From Hymenobacter mucosus (GTDB taxonomy: Bacteria; Bacteroidota; Bacteroidia; Cytophagales; Hymenobacteraceae): a stretch of 64,000 bases of DNA. The notes below the pieces were generated by a model. The model made no database searches and had not been told where the DNA came from. It worked only from the letters and a program-made list of their open reading frames with translations. A program made the position numbers and the translations under genes. Below, piece after piece: positions 53,024-61,902 of this stretch. The stretch is taken from NCBI RefSeq assembly GCF_900188255.1, contig NZ_FZNS01000001.1:310001-374000 (forward strand), written 5' to 3'. Positions within the stretch are counted from its first letter, which is position 1, and the number at the start of each line of letters is the position of its first letter.

Positions 53024-53326
53024 TTACAGGTTTACTTTTCCTATTTCGCCACCCGAAACGCCGGTGCCGCTGCTAATGCTGTTGCCGCCTACGTCGCCAT
53101 CTTCGGCATTGCCAGGCGCATCGTAATTAGGGGCCCCAGAGCGCACGCGGGCACCCGTTATTTCTTTGCCGCCTTCGGTGCCGCCGCTACCAGAGTTGTC
53201 GTCCGCGTTGAGGCCGGTGTCGTGGCTGCCGGGATTCTGGCGGCCTTCGGGCTGGCGCTGGGTCGATTGGTCGTCGGTAGACTTGGGGCGGTTATTAGCG
53301 TCGGCGGGGTTGTCGTGAGTAGCCAT
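53024..53326 (-). CDS. Low-complexity, probably disordered hypothetical protein
   Basis: This 100-residue product is rich in Gly, Asp, Asn and Ser with no hydrophobic segments, for example HDTGLNADDNSGSGGTEGGK. It resembles small hydrophilic proteins seen near stress genes in Hymenobacter-like genomes, but I cannot name a family. The longer frame up to 53566 overlaps the divergent hydrolase start and was rejected. The base composition is like its neighbours. It ends next to a terminator, which supports expression. Confidence 0.6.
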   Translation of the reverse strand: MATHDNPADANNRPKSTDDQSTQRQPEGRQNPGSHDTGLNADDNSGSGGTEGGKEITGARVRSGAPNYDAPGNAEDGDVGGNSISSGTGVSGGEIGKVNL

Positions 53327-53530
53327 AGCGAGAGAAAAGGTGGAAAGGTAGATCGGGAGAGGATGCTCTCTATACGCACCAGATAGGAATAGCGTTAGCC
53401 TGCAAGCCTGTGGCCTCCATGCTCGCCTTGGATTTCCTACGCTACCTTTCCCAACTTTTAGGTCGATTTGCCCTGCCTTGAGCAGTAGATTCGTGACGAC
53501 TATCCTCCTGTATTTCCGCTTCCCTCGTCT

Positions 53531-54529
53531 ATGCCTCTCACCCAGCGTTTCCACCAGCTCTATCATCTGTTATTCTGGCTGCTAGGTGTTGCGGGTCCGG
53601 CGGCAGCCCAGCAACACCCCTCCCCCCGCGACACGTCTTTTACGGTACACAGCGCCTACAGCAAAGCCCGCAAGCAGCACCCTACCATCAGCATTGCTCG
53701 GCCGCCAGTGCCTGCTACCATCACCATCCACCCAAACCTCACCTACTGCACCCGTGGTAGTCATACCTTGCAGCTCGATGTTTTCTCGCCACGGCGGGCC
53801 AAGCGCCGCCAGCAGTTTCCGGCGGTAGTATTGGTGCACGGCGGCGGCTGGCGCTCCGGCGACCGGTCGCAGCACGTGCCATTTGCCCAGCAGCTAGCTG
53901 CCCGCGGTTACGTGGCCGTCACGGTCGAATACCGACTTTCTACGGAAGCGCCCTACCCAGCAGCTGTGCAGGATCTGAAAGCCGCCGTACGGTGGCTGCG
54001 GGCCCACGCGCGCACCTACACCATCGACACCGCTCGCATTGGAATATGGGGCTTTTCGGCGGGGGGGCAACTCGCTACCTTGGTCGGCACTACCAACGAC
54101 AACCCGCTGTACGAAACCCCTGACTGCTACCCCACCCATTCCAGCAGCGTGCAAGCCATAGTTGATGCCGACGGCATCTTGGCTTTTTTGCATCCTGAGT
54201 CGGGGGAAGGCGACGACCGCAAAAGCACTTCGGCAGCTACCTACTGGTTTGGCAGCCCCAAAACCGAACATCCTGAGCTATGGGAACAAGCATCGGCGCT
54301 TACCCATGTTGGCCCGCATACTCCTCCCATTCTGTTCATCAACAGCGGCGTAGACCGCATGCATGCCGGCCGCGACGACATGATTCGGCAGCTTACCACT
54401 TTCGGCATCTACACGGAAGTGCAGCGCTTTCCCGGAGCGCCCCACCCGTTTGTGCTGTTCAATCCGTGGTTTGAGCCCACCTTGGAGTACACCGTCAATT
54501 TTCTGAACAAGACCCTCCGGGCCCGATGA
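53531..54529 (+). CDS. Exported alpha/beta hydrolase (acetyl esterase/BD-FAE type)
   Basis: A signal peptide (about residues 1-27, ending PAAAQ) precedes a hydrolase with VLVHGGGWRSGD (oxyanion hole), GIWGFSAGGQLA with the nucleophilic Ser, FINSGVDRMH for the acidic residue and PGAPHPF for the His. This plan is typical of Aes-like acetyl esterases and of carbohydrate esterases that deacetylate xylan or other glycans. The start ATG at 53531 diverges from the disordered-protein gene. Substrate unknown; a pairing with the polysaccharide deacetylase upstream is possible but not shown. Confidence 0.88.
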   Translation: MPLTQRFHQLYHLLFWLLGVAGPAAAQQHPSPRDTSFTVHSAYSKARKQHPTISIARPPVPATITIHPNLTYCTRGSHTLQLDVFSPRRAKRRQQFPAVVLVHGGGWRSGDRSQHVPFAQQLAARGYVAVTVEYRLSTEAPYPAAVQDLKAAVRWLRAHARTYTIDTARIGIWGFSAGGQLATLVGTTNDNPLYETPDCYPTHSSSVQAIVDADGILAFLHPESGEGDDRKSTSAATYWFGSPKTEHPELWEQASALTHVGPHTPPILFINSGVDRMHAGRDDMIRQLTTFGIYTEVQRFPGAPHPFVLFNPWFEPTLEYTVNFLNKTLRAR

Positions 54530-54673
54530 CAGCCCCATTACTAATTATATGCTACTGAGCGCGCAAAACTAGGCCCAACCCTTTAATGAAACGGGCAGCG
54601 TTGAAACTACTGGAGTAATAGTAACCCAACAAAAATATGATGCTTGCATAACACTTTTATACAACTTATGTTG

Positions 54674-54681
54674 TACATTTG
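54674..54681 (+). promoter_or_regulatory. -7 promoter element of a 45-codon gene
   Basis: TACATTTG matches TAnnTTTG exactly and lies 40 bases before the ATG at 54722. Confidence 0.55.
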
Positions 54682-54721
54682 CATGCAACAATCTGACTTG
54701 CACTACCCTACATACTGTACT

Positions 54722-54859
54722 ATGAAAAAGAGCACTGCTGCTGTTTCCTCGCTGTTGTTTCTTGGCGGTCTTGGTTCGCTGGGTTACCTAGCGGCTCAGG
54801 TACTAGACCTGAATTTATTTTTCGACCTGCGCGACGAGGAAGAGCTAGACTTCTGCTAA
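54722..54859 (+). CDS. Very small single-helix membrane protein
   Basis: Forty-five residues: MKKSTAAVSSLLFLGGLGSLGYLAAQ, written here in two parts of at most 20, is one hydrophobic helix, followed by an acidic tail (FFDLRDEEELDFC). An exact -7 promoter element 40 bases upstream and a terminator 23 bases downstream bracket it, so the unit looks like a complete minimal transcript. I do not recognise the protein. It might be a membrane microprotein, or the product of a toxin-like or regulatory RNA region. Confidence rests on the flanking signals rather than on homology. Confidence 0.55.
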   Translation: MKKSTAAVSSLLFLGGLGSLGYLAAQVLDLNLFFDLRDEEELDFC

Positions 54860-54882
54860 GCAGCTGATACGTTGTTTTTTCG

Positions 54883-54916
54883 ACGGACTCCGCCCCTAGC
54901 GGAGTCCGTTTTGTTT
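54883..54916 (+). terminator. Rho-independent terminator
   Basis: ACGGACTCCGC pairs with GCGGAGTCCGT around CCCTA, followed by TTTTGTTT. Confidence 0.88.
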
Positions 54917-55113
54917 ATGGGTGGGAAGAAACCGGGATTCTGAATCAATAGGTTAGCCTTCGGCTCTGAAAAAAAACACATCCATTCGCGGCCGTTTTCG
55001 GTACTTCACAGCAGCGGTCCGCGGTGGACCGTTATTCTTCTTTTCAAATGCTGTTGCACAGGCCCGCAAACGAAAGTCAGCCGAGCCGGTTTACCAGCAA
55101 CAATCCGTGATTT

Positions 55114-55743
55114 ATGAATCTGAGCAGCCTGAAAGAGCAGATCAGCTACATCATCGGCCGCGACATGGCCCGCAACTTCGCCCAACAGGGCCTGGACCTG
55201 GACGTAGATGTACTGGCCCAAAGCATGAAGGAAGCCCTAGGTGGCGAGCCGAGCCGCCTGAGCCCGGAACAAATGCAAAGCGCCATGCAGCAGCTGCAAG
55301 AGCAGCTAGGCGGCGCCGATGACGACGACAACCAAGACCCCTCTACTATGAGCAACAACAAAGCGGAAGGCGAAGCCTTCCTGAAGGAAAACGCCAACAA
55401 ACCCGGCGTAACTACCCTCCCCAGCGGCCTGCAGTACGAAGTACTGACGGAAGGCACGGGCAAGAAAGCTGGCTCCAGCTCGTCGGTAACGACGCACTAC
55501 CACGGCACCCTCATCAACGGTACGGTATTCGACAGCAGCTACCAGCGCGGCCAACCCGCTACCTTCGGTGTGAACCAAGTAATTGCTGGCTGGACTGAAG
55601 CACTTCAGCTGATGCCCGAAGGCTCGAAGTGGCGCCTCTACATCCCTTCGGACTTGGCCTACGGCCGCCGTGGTGCAGGCCGCGACATCGGACCCGACAC
55701 AGCCCTCATTTTTGATGTAGAGCTGCTGAAGGTTAACAACTAA
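55114..55743 (+). CDS. FKBP-type peptidyl-prolyl cis-trans isomerase
   Basis: An N-terminal helical dimerisation region (about 1-90, with LKEQISYIIGRDMARNFAQQ and an acidic linker) is followed by an FKBP domain (GVTTLPSGLQYEVLTEGTGK, then THYHGTLINGTVFDSSYQRG and LYIPSDLAYGRRGAG). The order matches FkpA/FKBP22-type isomerases, but there is no signal peptide, so it probably acts in the cytoplasm on proline-containing nascent chains. Start ATG 55114; length 209. It ends before a GCCCCGC hairpin. Confidence 0.92.
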   Translation: MNLSSLKEQISYIIGRDMARNFAQQGLDLDVDVLAQSMKEALGGEPSRLSPEQMQSAMQQLQEQLGGADDDDNQDPSTMSNNKAEGEAFLKENANKPGVTTLPSGLQYEVLTEGTGKKAGSSSSVTTHYHGTLINGTVFDSSYQRGQPATFGVNQVIAGWTEALQLMPEGSKWRLYIPSDLAYGRRGAGRDIGPDTALIFDVELLKVNN

Positions 55744-55759
55744 TTCGCTTTTATCCGTG

Positions 55760-55832
55760 AAAGCCCCGCTGACGCCCGGAACCATCGTCCCGCCCCGCTG
55801 GACGCGCACTTCCACCGTCGGCGGGGCTTTTC
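55760..55832 (+). terminator. Terminator-like hairpin after the FKBP gene
   Basis: AAAGCCCCGC pairs with GCGGGGCTTT, extended by GACG/CGTC, across a long loop, followed by a T-run. It overlaps a longer reading frame of the next gene, which argues for the later start there. Confidence 0.65.
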
Positions 55833-55837
55833 TGGCT

Positions 55838-56530
55838 ATGTCAGACGCACCCCACTCCTTCTCACCAGCGCCTACCGGGGCAGCACCAGATACGCCGGGC
55901 ATCCCAGAGCAGCAAAAGGCTGCGCCTGCGGAGCCACTCCCCTCAGCTGTTACTGGCACTCCCATGCCAGCGGCATCAGTACCGGAGGGCTATGCTAATG
56001 AACCGATACCAGAGCTTGGGTTTCGGCCGCTGCTCCCACCTCCACCGGAAGTATTCGCGCTAGTACGGAGTGAGGACGGGCGCCTGAGTCTTACCAACGA
56101 CGCCTTGGAGATTCAAGGGCAGACGTTCGGGTGGCGGGAGCTGGCAGGCGTGGACGTGCAGCCCGTCCGTTGGTTGCTGTGGTTTTTGCTGGGCTGCTTC
56201 ACACTGGCTGGCTTCATGCTGGGCTTTCTGCAAAACTGGCTGCACACGGGTTCGGCCGCCTTGGGTATGGCCTCGGGCGCTCTGTTGCTGGCCTGGGGGA
56301 TGCGCGGCACCAACCGCTGGCGTTTGCATCGGCCAGGCCGCGAGGCTGCGTACTTTGCCTTTTCCGGTGCGGCCCAAAGCTGGCAGCAACTAGCCACGGA
56401 AGCAAACCGCCGTATTCGCCAGCGCCACGATGAGGCAGCCGCTGATGCCGCCTACTGGTTAGCTACCAACGCCCCGGTAGCTGCGCCGCCTACCTCCCCT
56501 TCCGGGCAAGATTCTGCTCTCACTCATTAG
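55838..56530 (+). CDS. Hypothetical two-helix membrane protein
   Basis: After a Pro/Ala-rich N-terminal region (about 1-85) a short beta-rich stretch (RLSLTNDALEIQGQTFGWRE) leads into two hydrophobic segments (about 112-135 and 140-160) and a basic C-terminus. The stretch with Trp and Glu before the membrane helices resembles PH-like domains of small membrane proteins, but I cannot assign a family. The start was set at ATG 55838, just after the FKBP terminator; the frame from 55757 would run through that hairpin. Function unknown. Confidence 0.68.
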   Translation: MSDAPHSFSPAPTGAAPDTPGIPEQQKAAPAEPLPSAVTGTPMPAASVPEGYANEPIPELGFRPLLPPPPEVFALVRSEDGRLSLTNDALEIQGQTFGWRELAGVDVQPVRWLLWFLLGCFTLAGFMLGFLQNWLHTGSAALGMASGALLLAWGMRGTNRWRLHRPGREAAYFAFSGAAQSWQQLATEANRRIRQRHDEAAADAAYWLATNAPVAAPPTSPSGQDSALTH

Positions 56531-56594
56531 CCTAGGCCGACACTTTTCCGGGCAGGCTGCGTAAGCCCGCCCAAGCCTATTCGCGCCCATCGCC

Positions 56595-56602
56595 TACCTT
56601 TG
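56595..56602 (+). promoter_or_regulatory. -7 promoter element of kup
   Basis: TACCTTTG is an exact TAnnTTTG match 41 bases before the kup start codon. No -33 TTTG is evident. Confidence 0.6.
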
Positions 56603-56643
56603 GCCCGATTCTAACTGCCTATTCTTCCTTTTTTACTCCTCTC

Positions 56644-58578
56644 ATGGAAGCCAAACATCAGCACACCGCCATATCTACGGCTGGCTTGCTCATTGCCCTG
56701 GGCATCATCTACGGCGACATTGGAACCTCTCCGCTCTACGTGATGAAAGCCATTGTACCAGGACTCATCGAAGCTGACCTCGTGTATGGGGGCATTTCGT
56801 GTGTGTTCTGGACTTTGACGTTGCAGACGACAATCAAGTACGTGCTGCTGACGCTCAATGCCGATAACAACGGGGAAGGTGGCATTTTTTCTTTGTACGC
56901 CCTAGTGCGTCGCCGAGGCGCCTGGCTCTCGGCAGTTGCCATTGTTGGGGGCGCGGCCCTGCTGGCCGACGGCGTTATTACGCCGCCAGTATCCGTATCC
57001 TCAGCAGTAGAGGGACTGGAAGCAGTGTACCCTCACATCCAGACGGTACCCATTGTAATTGCTATCCTAGTGCTACTGTTTTTACTGCAAAGCTTCGGCA
57101 CGCAAATCGTGGGCAAGGCCTTCGGCCCCATTATGTTTCTGTGGTTTTCCATGCTGGCGGCCTTGGGCGTGTACGGTATTTTACAGCACCCTGAGATTCT
57201 GAAGGCGCTAAACCCTTACTACGCCTACAACATGCTAGCCAATCGGCCCGGCGGTTTCTGGCTGCTGGGCTCGGTGTTCCTGTGTACTACCGGAGCCGAG
57301 GCGTTGTACTCCGACCTGGGCCACTGCGGCAAGGGCAACATCCGCATCAGCTGGGTTTTCGTGAAGCTCTGCCTGCTGCTTAACTACTTCGGCCAGGGCG
57401 GCTGGCTGATTGCCCACCAAGGTCAAGAGCTAAACAAACGCAACCCCTTCTATGAGTTGATGCCCGATTGGTTTCTGCTCATCGGCATCGGTATAGCTAC
57501 TATTGCAGCCATCATTGCCTCACAAGCTCTCATCACGGGCTCGTTTACGCTGGTAGCAGAAGCTATTCGCCTCAATATGTGGCCCAAAGTACGCCTGAAC
57601 TACCCTACTGACGTAAAGGGTCAGCTGTACGTACCTAGCATGAACCGCCTGCTCCTGTTGGGCTGCATTGGGGTTGTCTTATATTTCCGGCGCTCTGAGC
57701 ACATGGAAGCGGCCTACGGTTTGGCTATCACCATCACCATGCTCATGACTACGCTACTGCTCTCCATGTGGCTGCGTACCAAGCGTGTACCCCTGCCCTT
57801 GGTGGTTTTGTTCTTGGTAGTTTATGGTCTGATTGAAGGCTCGTTCCTAGTAGCCAACCTCATCAAATTTCCCCACGGCGGCTGGGTGTCGGTGGCCATT
57901 AGCTTGTGCCTGATTACGGTAATGTACGTGTGGCTGCGAGCCTACTTCATCAAGCGTCGCTTGACAGAATTCGTCAAGATTGATCCGTACATGGATGCGC
58001 TGAAGCAACTCTCCAACGACGAATCGGTGCCGAAGTACTCCACGCACCTAGTGTTCATGACCTCGGCAGAGCGGGCCACGGAAATCGAGTCGAAAATCAT
58101 CTATTCCATCTTCCAGAAGCGCCCGAAGCGAGCCGACATTTACTGGTTTGTGCACGTAGACACCACCGATGAGCCGTATACCATGGAATACAAAGTGGTA
58201 GAACTAGCTCACGACGACGCATTCCGTATTACATTCCGCCTGGGCTTCCGGGTAGAGCAGCGCATTAACCTCTACTTCCGTAAGGTGGTAGAAGACCTAG
58301 TGCGCAACAAAGAGGTGGATATTACCTCGCGTTACGAGTCCCTGAGCAAGCAGCATGTTACTGGCGACTTCCGCTTTGTGGTACTAGAGAAGTTCCTATC
58401 GGTAGAAAATGAATTCCCGCTGGTAGAGAAGCTCGTAATGCAGGCGTACTTTTACATCAAGCAGTTTATTGCTTCTGAAGACAAGTACTTCGGCCTTGAT
58501 ACCAGCTCTGTGAAAGTAGAGAAGGTGCCGCTCGTCATTACGCCCGTGCGCGACGTAGCTTTGAAGCGCGTACAATAA
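56644..58578 (+). CDS. kup: KUP/HAK/KT-family potassium uptake protein
   Basis: The 644-residue protein has 12 predicted transmembrane segments and the family signatures GIIYGDIGTSPLYVMKAI, ADNNGEGGIFSLYALVRR and GSVFLCTTGAEALYSDLGHCG, with a long cytoplasmic C-terminal domain (about 430-644). KUP proteins import K+ by proton symport. The start ATG at 56644 is fixed by the promoter spacing and by the family N-terminus. It is a one-gene unit closed by a very long hairpin. Confidence 0.96.
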   Translation: MEAKHQHTAISTAGLLIALGIIYGDIGTSPLYVMKAIVPGLIEADLVYGGISCVFWTLTLQTTIKYVLLTLNADNNGEGGIFSLYALVRRRGAWLSAVAIVGGAALLADGVITPPVSVSSAVEGLEAVYPHIQTVPIVIAILVLLFLLQSFGTQIVGKAFGPIMFLWFSMLAALGVYGILQHPEILKALNPYYAYNMLANRPGGFWLLGSVFLCTTGAEALYSDLGHCGKGNIRISWVFVKLCLLLNYFGQGGWLIAHQGQELNKRNPFYELMPDWFLLIGIGIATIAAIIASQALITGSFTLVAEAIRLNMWPKVRLNYPTDVKGQLYVPSMNRLLLLGCIGVVLYFRRSEHMEAAYGLAITITMLMTTLLLSMWLRTKRVPLPLVVLFLVVYGLIEGSFLVANLIKFPHGGWVSVAISLCLITVMYVWLRAYFIKRRLTEFVKIDPYMDALKQLSNDESVPKYSTHLVFMTSAERATEIESKIIYSIFQKRPKRADIYWFVHVDTTDEPYTMEYKVVELAHDDAFRITFRLGFRVEQRINLYFRKVVEDLVRNKEVDITSRYESLSKQHVTGDFRFVVLEKFLSVENEFPLVEKLVMQAYFYIKQFIASEDKYFGLDTSSVKVEKVPLVITPVRDVALKRVQ

Positions 58579-58581
58579 GAC

Positions 58582-58660
58582 TCAGCTCAGCTAGACGTCA
58601 CCAAAAAGCCCCGCCCGGAATGTCCGGGCGGGGCTTTTTGGTGACGTCTAGCTGAGCTGA
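58582..58660. terminator. Bidirectional terminator with 38-bp perfect arms
   Basis: Arms 58582-58619 and 58623-58660 are perfect reverse complements around an ATG loop, with an AAAAAGCCCCGCCC core and matching T-run. It lies between kup (+) and the M61 peptidase gene (-), whose stop codon starts at 58662. Confidence 0.92.
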
Positions 58661-58661
58661 A

Positions 58662-60470
58662 TTAGCGGCGTACGGGCAGCCACTTAGCTAGCACTGTTTG
58701 CTGCTCCGCCGATGGGTTGGCCTGCCGCTCGATGCGGTAACGCCGGGCTGTAGCAGCCAGCAGAGGGAAGCTTACTTCTTTCACCTGGCCGTCGCGGTTC
58801 ACCAAGAACTTCACGGTAGAGCCTACGGCCCGGCTGGTCAGGAGCTTGTTCGGGTCGTCAGTCACCCGAACTCCATCAACGGCCAGAATCTCGTCGCCTA
58901 CGCTCAGGCCACCCTGCCAGGCGCTACCGTTGCGCAACACGCTAGTTACCGTTTGCTTGCCACCCGCAGGGCTGATGCCCGCGCCCAAGGCCACATCGGT
59001 GGTAGGGGCAGGCGTTACGCTCAGGTTTAGGCCGGCATAGCCCAGCGCGGTTTCGTAGGGTAGCGTTTCGGTTCCGTACACATAGCGGCGGAAGAAGTCG
59101 TCGAAGCGGCGACCCGCAACTTTGGCTACTGCATCTTGGTACTCCTCATCGGTGAAGCCGCGGCCTAGCTGCTTGTAATACCGGTCGTAGAGGTAGCGCA
59201 TCACGTCGTCGAGGTGCTTCTGGCCCTTGGTCTCGTTGATGATCATCAGATCAAGCACGGCGCCAATCACTTCCCCTTTATCGTAGTAGCTGATGCCCGT
59301 ATTCACCGAGTTTTCGTTGGGGCGGTAGTACTTAATCCAAGCATCAAAGCTCGATTCGGCTGCCGACTGCTGCTTGTTGCCCGGAGTATTCTCCACCCGG
59401 TTGATACCATTGCTTAGGTCGCCGAGGTACTCGTCGGGGCTCAGGAAGCCGGCGCGTTGCGTAATTAGGTTAGAGAAATACTCCGTACCGCCTTCGCTCA
59501 CCCACAGCATGCGGGTGTAGTTTTCGTTGTCGTAATCGAATGGGCCCAGGGCTATAGGGCGGATGCGCTTCACGTTCCACAAGTGGAAGTATTCGTGGGC
59601 TACCAATCCGAGGAAGCCCTTCCAACCTGCCTCCGAAGAGTAGGCGTTGCGCGACACTGACAGCGTGGTAGAAAATAGGTGCTCCAAGCCACCCGTACCC
59701 CGGTCGATGTTGTGCACAATGAATACGTAGCGGTCCAGGGGGTTTTGCCCTACTACCCGCTGGGCCTCCTCGCATACCCGCTGCATGTCGCGCGTCAGGC
59801 GGGTCTCATCTACCTTGGGGTCGCCGAACATTGCCACCGTGTGAGGCGTGCCATTCGCAGTGAAGGTGTAGATCTTTTGATTGCCGATTTCAATGGGTGA
59901 ATCCGCCAGCTCATCGTAATTAGAAGAGCGGAAAGTAAACGAGCCTCCGGCTGGCTTTAGGCTGGTGCTTACCTGCGTCCAGCCTTGGGCCGGCCGCACC
60001 TCCAACGTGCTAGGCAACTGCTTGCCCTCGGCGGGGTACATAAACACGCTGGTGCCATTGAGGTAGCCGTGAGCCGCGTCAATAAAGCTGGTGCGCACGC
60101 TCAGTTCGTAGGCGTACACCCGGTAGCGCACCGTGAAGGCTTTGCTTTTGGGATGGTAAACGCGCCACGTGTTTTTGGTTACCTTTTCGGTACGTAGCTT
60201 CTCACTACCAGCCGCGGCTTCAAAGCCTTCCACGTTTTTGGCAAACTCCCGAACCAGATAGGAACCAGGCGCCCACACAGGCATTTTTACGTCGGTATAT
60301 GCCTTGTTGAAACCTCCCAGCGTCATCTCTACTTCAAAGTAGTGCGTTTGAGGAGCGGGCATGGAAAGCGTGTAGCGCAAGGTAGGTGTGGCCGCCGCAG
60401 CCGACCCAACGGAGCCGGCCGCTAGTGCCAACCCGGCCGCCAGCCACAGGCGGGTACGAGATTGAAGCAT
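58662..60470 (-). CDS. M61-family metallopeptidase (glycyl aminopeptidase type) with PDZ domain
   Basis: A signal peptide (about residues 1-26, ending GSAAAA) is followed by the M61 domain: an N-terminal beta-sandwich (PVWAPGSYLVREFAKNVEGF), a catalytic domain with the zinc motif AHEYFHLWNVKRIRP, and a C-terminal PDZ domain (GLSVGDEILAVDGVRVTDD). Peptidases of this type remove N-terminal glycine or other small residues from peptides in the periplasm. The ATG at 60470 opens on the signal peptide; the longer frame to 60602 adds unlike residues. Length of about 602 is normal. Confidence 0.92.
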   Translation of the reverse strand: MLQSRTRLWLAAGLALAAGSVGSAAAATPTLRYTLSMPAPQTHYFEVEMTLGGFNKAYTDVKMPVWAPGSYLVREFAKNVEGFEAAAGSEKLRTEKVTKNTWRVYHPKSKAFTVRYRVYAYELSVRTSFIDAAHGYLNGTSVFMYPAEGKQLPSTLEVRPAQGWTQVSTSLKPAGGSFTFRSSNYDELADSPIEIGNQKIYTFTANGTPHTVAMFGDPKVDETRLTRDMQRVCEEAQRVVGQNPLDRYVFIVHNIDRGTGGLEHLFSTTLSVSRNAYSSEAGWKGFLGLVAHEYFHLWNVKRIRPIALGPFDYDNENYTRMLWVSEGGTEYFSNLITQRAGFLSPDEYLGDLSNGINRVENTPGNKQQSAAESSFDAWIKYYRPNENSVNTGISYYDKGEVIGAVLDLMIINETKGQKHLDDVMRYLYDRYYKQLGRGFTDEEYQDAVAKVAGRRFDDFFRRYVYGTETLPYETALGYAGLNLSVTPAPTTDVALGAGISPAGGKQTVTSVLRNGSAWQGGLSVGDEILAVDGVRVTDDPNKLLTSRAVGSTVKFLVNRDGQVKEVSFPLLAATARRYRIERQANPSAEQQTVLAKWLPVRR

Positions 60471-60686
60471 GAGGTAATGAAAGAGTGAGGTGATGAGAAA
60501 CGAAGCTTCGGAGTGGGGCCCAGGTGTGCCCCAGGAGCCAAAGAACGGGGAAAACCCACCGAGGCTGCAAACCAGCGCCCGAAAAACCAGTGGCCTACTC
60601 AACTAATCTGGTGCGCTAGGCCGGAACCCGTGCCCTAGCTCCGCCGTTACGAGAGCAATTTCCGGGCTTGTTGCTTTTGGTCTGTT

Positions 60687-61247
60687 ATGCGCTACGTTTG
60701 GCTTGTTTTTCTACTCTTAGCATCCGGCATGCTCGGCCGTTTGGCTTGGAATCATTTTCATACGCCGCCTTCGCCCTCACCAGCAGTTGCTAGCATACCC
60801 CCCACGCCAGTGCAGCGGGTAGCGTACGTCACTTCCACGCGGCTCACCCCGCGCGCCGACAGTATAGTAGCTTTTGCGCTTCGCCAGATCGGAACCCCCT
60901 ATTTTTACGCCGGTAGCACTCCCGAAACGGGCTTCGACTGCTCCGGCTTTGTCAATTACGTGTTTGCGCACTACAAAATACCGGTGCCCCATTCCACAGC
61001 GCTGCTTATCTCCACGGGTCGGGCCGTGGCTCGCGCAGAAGCCCGCCCCGGCGACATTGTGGTATTCACGGGTACTGCCAGCACTTCTACTACTCCTGGG
61101 CACGCCGGCATCGTTATTTCTTCGGTGGGCCAGCCCATCCGATTTGTGCATTCCTCTTCTGCTCGCCGCGAGTCAGGGGTGAAGATCAGCCAAGTGGAAG
61201 GCACCGATTATGAGCGCCGATTCATGCAGATCCGACGGGTACTGTAG
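60687..61247 (+). CDS. NlpC/P60 (C40) cell-wall peptidase
   Basis: An N-terminal hydrophobic signal/anchor (about 1-20) and short linker lead into an NlpC/P60 domain with the Cys nucleophile in ETGFDCSGFVNYVFAHYKI, the His in TPGHAGIVISS and a third residue in RFVHSSSARRE. These endopeptidases cut the peptide stems of peptidoglycan, between D-Glu and diaminopimelate in well-studied cases. It diverges from the M61 gene by 216 bases. A near-consensus TGCTTTTG lies close to the start. The gene is followed by a long non-coding region with hairpins. Confidence 0.92.
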   Translation: MRYVWLVFLLLASGMLGRLAWNHFHTPPSPSPAVASIPPTPVQRVAYVTSTRLTPRADSIVAFALRQIGTPYFYAGSTPETGFDCSGFVNYVFAHYKIPVPHSTALLISTGRAVARAEARPGDIVVFTGTASTSTTPGHAGIVISSVGQPIRFVHSSSARRESGVKISQVEGTDYERRFMQIRRVL

Positions 61248-61902
61248 CGGTAGTTTGCTACTTGTGCTGTCTTTAGTAGCCACGATGCCCTAGGTATAAA
61301 AGAGCGATGCCCGGCCGCCTATGCAGACCTTATGGTAAGGCTGCTGGGCGAACCGGGCATCTAATCCTTCAAATCTTACCAAGCGATGAGTCTGGGGTAC
61401 AGCCCCATCATCTACTTATCAAGTAAGACCTTGCCAGAATGCGGGAACTGCTAGAATAGAAGCGAGTTCCGCGCGAAAGCTGTTGTTAAGCGCGTCCGGC
61501 GGTGAAGCGGACTACATTCGACAGGCTTGGCAGGATTTGTTTGGGACTACTAGACATTTTGTACCTCCTTTCTTTAGATCCGACATAACCCCGGCCGCGC
61601 TTCCCAGCACCTTAGGGCGGCTTGGCGGGGGCTGTAGCACTCGCTACGGTAGGTAAAGTTAAAAGCCGGCAGGATGGTTCAAAATAAAAACCCCTTTATT
61701 TAGGCCCCTGGCCTAACTTTTATTCCATGCATCTGAGCATCAGGCACTAAAAACCGCTGTAAAAATTTACGCGCCTTCTCATTTTTTCTCTGGCCCTAAA
61801 GTTGCCTTACTGCTCCAAGGTAAATCTTGGGTCGGGCACTGGCACTCCACAGTATTTGTCCTATCTTTTTCCCACAAAACCCACTCTCATTCTCCTATTA
61901 CC
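61248..61902. other. 650-base non-coding region with stem-loops
   Basis: No protein gene is supported. At 61306-61361 GATGCCCGG pairs with CCGGGCATC, enclosing a second helix (61323-61344, GCAG-CCTTA / TAAGG-CTGC). At 61385-61412 GATGA and TGGGG pair with CCCCA and TCATC. A third short ACTT/AAGT stem follows at about 61413-61424. Successive helices suggest a structured RNA or leader, but no known RNA family was recognised. Confidence 0.45.
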
